Positions 60,939-64,000 of a stretch of DNA of 64,000 nt are shown here, in pieces. The notes under the pieces are model-generated. The model made no database searches, was not told where the DNA came from, and saw only the letters and a program-made list of their open reading frames with translations. The stretch's first letter is position 1; each line of letters begins with the position of its first letter. Source of the stretch: Peribacillus frigoritolerans (GTDB lineage: Bacteria; Bacillota; Bacilli; Bacillales; DSM-1321); the NCBI GenBank assembly GCA_030562215.1, contig JAUPFL010000002.1, positions 1,364,001 through 1,428,000 on the forward strand, given 5' to 3'. A program made the position numbers and the translations under genes.

Positions 60939-62332
60939 ATGGTTAATGAAAAGAAAATCTCAAGTGGATTCATTTATTTTTTGGGGCTTTTGGAGGCATT
61001 CTCTTCGGTTATGATATCGGCGTTATGACGGGTGCTTTGCCTTTTCTGCAACATGATTGGAACCTTCAAAACAACCCTGGTGCTATTGGCTGGATTACCT
61101 CTTCGTTGATGTTTGGAGCTATTTTTGGAGGTGCCCTGGCCGGCCAACTTTCTGATCGTTTAGGACGGCGCAAAATGATTTTAATATCTTCTATCATTTT
61201 TGCTGTTGGATCCATTTTGGCAGGAATATCCCCTCATAATGGGATCCTATTTATGATTGTTGCTCGGATTTTATTAGGGTTGGCTGTTGGAGCCGCTTCT
61301 GCGTTGGTCCCAGCCTATATGTCGGAAATGGCGCCTGCACGTTTACGTGGACGTCTGTCAGGAATTAATCAAACAATGATTGTCTCTGGAATGTTGCTTT
61401 CGTACATTGTCGCTTATTTATTGAAAGACTTACCAGGAACAATGGCATGGCGGTTGATGCTTAGTTTGGCTGCCGTACCTGCTTTGATCTTATTTATTGG
61501 AGTGTCCAGGTTACCCGAATCACCACGTTTTTTAATTAAGAACAATAAAATTGATGAAGCTCGTAAAGTGTTGGGCTATATTCGCTCGAACAAAGAACAA
61601 ATTGATTCTGAAATAACCCAAATACAAGAGACTGTTAAAGAGGAAGCAAAGGTAAATCAAAAAGCATCATGGGGTACCCTTTTTAAGTTATAAATACCGT
61701 TATTTAGTAATTGCTGGTGTGGGTGTTGCGGCGTTTCAACAGTTCCAGGGAGCAAACGCAATTTTTTATTATATTCCTATGATTGTGGAAAAAGCAACAG
61801 GGCATGAAGCCAGCTCAGTATTGATGTGGCCAATTATTCAAGGGGTTATTCTCGTACTAGGTTCATTAATATTCCTAATGATTGCTGATAAATTTAATCG
61901 CCGTACTTTATTAACAATAGGCGGAACTATTATGGGGCTATCCTTTATTTTGCCGGCAATATTGAATTTATTAATTCCTAATGCAAATCCGATGATGATG
62001 GTTGTCTTTTAAGTATCTATGTTGCACTTTATTCATTCACGTGGGCTCCTTTAACTTGGGTCTTAGTTGGAGAAATTTTCCCGCTTGTAATTCGCGGGCG
62101 GGCGTCAGGAGTAGCTTCATCATTTAACTGGATTGGTTCTTTCTTGGTTGGATTGCTATTTCCAATCATGACCGCTTCGATGTCTCAAGAAGCCGTTTTT
62201 GCAATCTTCGGTGCTATTTGTTTACTTGGTGTTTTATTTATCCGGACATGCGTTCCTGAAACTAGAGGTCATACTTTGGAGGAAATTGAAAAGATTGGAG
62301 AAAGTAGACAATCCAAGGGGAAAAGTGCTTAA
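60939..62332 (+). CDS. araE: MFS sugar porter, AraE-like (3 frame breaks)
   Basis: Twelve-helix sugar:H+ symporter, here probably for L-arabinose. Signatures: GAFGGILFGYDIGVMTGALP (corrected), GQLSDRLGRRKMILISSIIF, PAYMSEMAPARLRGRLSGIN, and in the second half AGVGVAAFQQFQGANAIFYY, ADKFNRRTLLTIGGTIMG and the C-terminal VPETRGHTLEEIEKIGE. T60977-60982 lacks one base, T61687-61688 has one too many (corrected LFKYKYRYLVIAG), T62007-62010 lacks one (VVFLSIYVALYSF). About 464 residues. Arabinose specificity rests on context; no AraR box was found before it. Confidence 0.88.
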
Positions 62333-62608
62333 AATAGACCTATTAAGGTTTGGAGCGGAATTCAAAGAGCTATGCGCAAATAGAAGAGTTAAGCAGCATT
62401 TTAAATCAGGGGGGCATAAGGGAAAATACTTCTGTAATTATGATCTACACATACACATCATGAACATGTTGATTTACTCATATGATTCCTTTCTTGCTAC
62501 TTCGGGCTATTTAACTATTAAAAATGTTTGCTGAACTTTTAGTGCAATTCATGGTGGTTAGCTTTCATTTATATGAAGGGAACTTAATAGGGAAAGGAGC
62601 CGAAAAAA
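62333..62608 (+). other. Spacer between porter and galM
   Basis: 276 bases without a recognisable gene. Confidence 0.4.
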
Positions 62609-63651
62609 GTGAAAGTATCACAAAGCTCGTTTGGAAATGAAGTCTTGCTTTTACTATAGAAAATGATCATGGAGTAAGAATAGAAGTTACAAACTTTGGT
62701 GCAAGAATCGTCAATCTTTTCGTCTTAACGGAATCGGGTCGTAAAAATATCGTATTGGGATTTGACTCGATTGAGGATTACAAAAAAGAAACATATTATG
62801 GAGCAACAATAGGAAGAGTCGCTGGAAGAATAAAAAATGGCGAATTTTCAATTGGTGAATCACGTTACCATACCTCTGTAGATCAATTGGGGAATACATT
62901 ACACGGTGGCAACCCTGGATTCGATGAAAAAATCTGGGATTATGAAGTGAAGGAAACGGATGAAAGTGCATCGATCATTTTTTCAACCCACTCACCTGAT
63001 GGCGAGAATGGTTTTCCTGGGAATTTGAAAGTAAGTGTGACTTATACATTAGACAACTTAAATATTTGGTCAGTGAGCTATCAAGCAAAAAGTGATAAAG
63101 ACACAATTTTTAATCCGACCAATCACGTCTATTTTAACTTAACAGGGCATCCCAGCAATCCGATCGATGATCATTACTTACAAATCTCTTCTGAAGAATT
63201 TGCACCAGTAAATGAAGATACCACGGTAACTGGGGAAAAACGAAGCACAATTGGCACGCCTTATGATTTTCGAACCCCGAAGAAATTAAAAACAACCTTT
63301 GAAGCCGTTGACGCAGAAGTTAAAAAGGTTCAAGGAATCGATCATCCATTCTTCCTTACGTGCTCAGGGCTTCATCAAACTGCAGCCAAATTAATTAGTC
63401 CTGACCAGAAAATAACAGTCGAGGTATACACAGAAGAGCCTGCGGTTGTCATTTACACTGCAAACTTTGTGAAAGGTGTCCCACTTATGCACGGAGAAAA
63501 ATTAATTCAACACGGCGGAATAACGTTTGAAACCCAAGCTGCTCCAGGAGCGATTGAGTTTGAAGGCTTTGGAGATATTCTTCTTTTAGCAGGCGAAAAT
63601 TATACTTCTCAAACAAAATATAAAATTAAGGTCAGGACCCCGCTCAACTGA
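62609..63651 (+). CDS. galM: Aldose 1-epimerase (1 frame break)
   Basis: Mutarotase that equilibrates sugar anomers, useful next to arabinose isomerase. GTG 62609 with AAAGGAG upstream starts VKVSQSSFGNEVL; one G is missing near 62646 (corrected EVLAFTIENDHGVRIEVTNF). Catalytic region: GRVAGRIKNGEFSIG, NTLHGGNPGFDEKIWDY (His), FNPTNHVYFNLTGH (His) and QAAPGAIEFEGFGDILL (Glu). About 348 residues. Confidence 0.92.
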
Positions 63652-63980
63652 AGTTTCCAGAGTTATTGTATTAAAGTGTTAAATAGGCCGATAATTTCAC
63701 ATCATTTCGGCTGCTAGTTAAGATCAGGATCCGGGGCCTTTCAGAGCGATCGGGCATAGGTCGTGGCATATATCGGGTGGGATTCCCTACGAATAAAAGT
63801 TAGCCACTCACTCGTACTGGGTTTTGGAGGATAGGGGATAACTACTTATATCTTTAAGCCTAAACAGTTAGATAGTGGGCCTTATACTACGGTTAAAGGT
63901 AAGCCAATTTAAACAACGCATATTAAATACGCGCACCTCCTGGTACGATACTTGTATCAATCAAAGGAGGTGCTTTTCCT
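63652..63980 (+). other. Structured non-coding segment before a truncated gene
   Basis: No ORF. It is less AT-rich than other intergenic DNA and full of short inverted pieces (for example TAGATAGTGGGCC against GGCC near 63697). It ends in the hairpin at 63933. It could be a mobile-element flank or an RNA-type leader. Confidence 0.4.
63933..63973 (+). promoter_or_regulatory. Hairpin that hides the ribosome site of the last gene
   Basis: GCACCTCCT (63933-63941) pairs fully with AGGAGGTGC (63965-63973), which contains the Shine-Dalgarno; GATAC/GTATC can pair inside the loop. Confidence 0.7.
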
Positions 63981-64000
63981 ATGCCGCAACAAAAATTAAC
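63981..64000 (+). CDS. First codons of a gene cut by the window edge
   Basis: ATG 63981 with AAAGGAGGTG 8 bases upstream; encodes MPQQKL before the sequence ends. Too short to identify. Confidence 0.55.

Noticed and set aside
1..64000. CRISPR array, rRNA, tRNA, prophage
   Set aside because: No regular repeat-spacer pattern, no cloverleaf or rRNA sequence, and no phage structural genes were found.

Overview
The window looks like the chromosome of a spore-forming Bacillaceae bacterium, probably from the Peribacillus/Neobacillus/Priestia side of the family. The evidence is AT-rich low-GC Firmicute DNA, strong AGGAGG-type ribosome sites with TTG/GTG starts, CcpA cre boxes, a SleB-type cortex-lytic hydrolase, and AraR, BioY/BirA and FruR modules in Bacillus style. 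The species call is inference. No rRNA, tRNA, prophage or CRISPR array was seen.

Layout. 1-13.3 kb is core metabolism: the 3' part of metH, a polysaccharide deacetylase, a LigB/YgiD-type dioxygenase, odhA(sucA)-odhB(sucB) and fruR-fruK-fruA. 13.3-24.2 kb is a run of single genes: VOC protein, YjbQ, GNAT, SleB, ArsR/DUF2087, hemolysin III, YusW lipoprotein, bioY with a BirA-like operator, an alanine/glycine symporter with a long leader, and two PepSY proteins. 24.4-29.7 kb has an M20 deacylase and then a gene graveyard: an SMC-like ATPase stub, an IS3-IS110 chimera, a NUDIX stub and a DUF3267 protein. 29.9-35 kb has pdxK divergent from a PdxU2-like ECF S component, an IS66 relic, a PrpR-like sigma-54 activator and a YolD-like protein. 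35-45 kb has an NmrA-like protein, a YerD-type glutamate-synthase-like protein, an HD protein resembling cyanamide hydratase with a LysR regulator, and a MocR regulator between two PaiB genes, followed by more relics. 45.5-63.7 kb is sugar catabolism. It starts with a second FruR-like DeoR regulator, an Rbs-type ABC importer, a large secreted GH32 fructanase with carbohydrate-binding modules nested inside its catalytic domain, and a fructokinase. It continues with araR divergent from a ribulokinase gene, araD, araA, an AraE-like porter and galM. A structured leader and the first codons of another gene end the window.

How the genes work together. The 45-54 kb locus reads as extracellular fructan breakdown, import of the released sugar and phosphorylation. 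Its control region shares a 13-bp sequence in inverted orientation with the fruRKA control region at 9.6 kb and carries two full-consensus cre sites. The arabinose genes form a textbook AraR plus CcpA unit.

Quality warning. About 49 single-base indels interrupt otherwise well-conserved genes, mostly one base missing from a homopolymer, including essential-type genes such as odhA. They are far more likely consensus errors of an unpolished long-read assembly than real mutations. I annotate such genes as full-length CDS with the break points stated, and keep 'pseudogene' for genes that lack whole domains. I found no convincing new multi-gene system. The best leads are the nested GH32 enzyme, the shared DeoR-type operator sequences, the symporter leader and the structured segment at the right edge.
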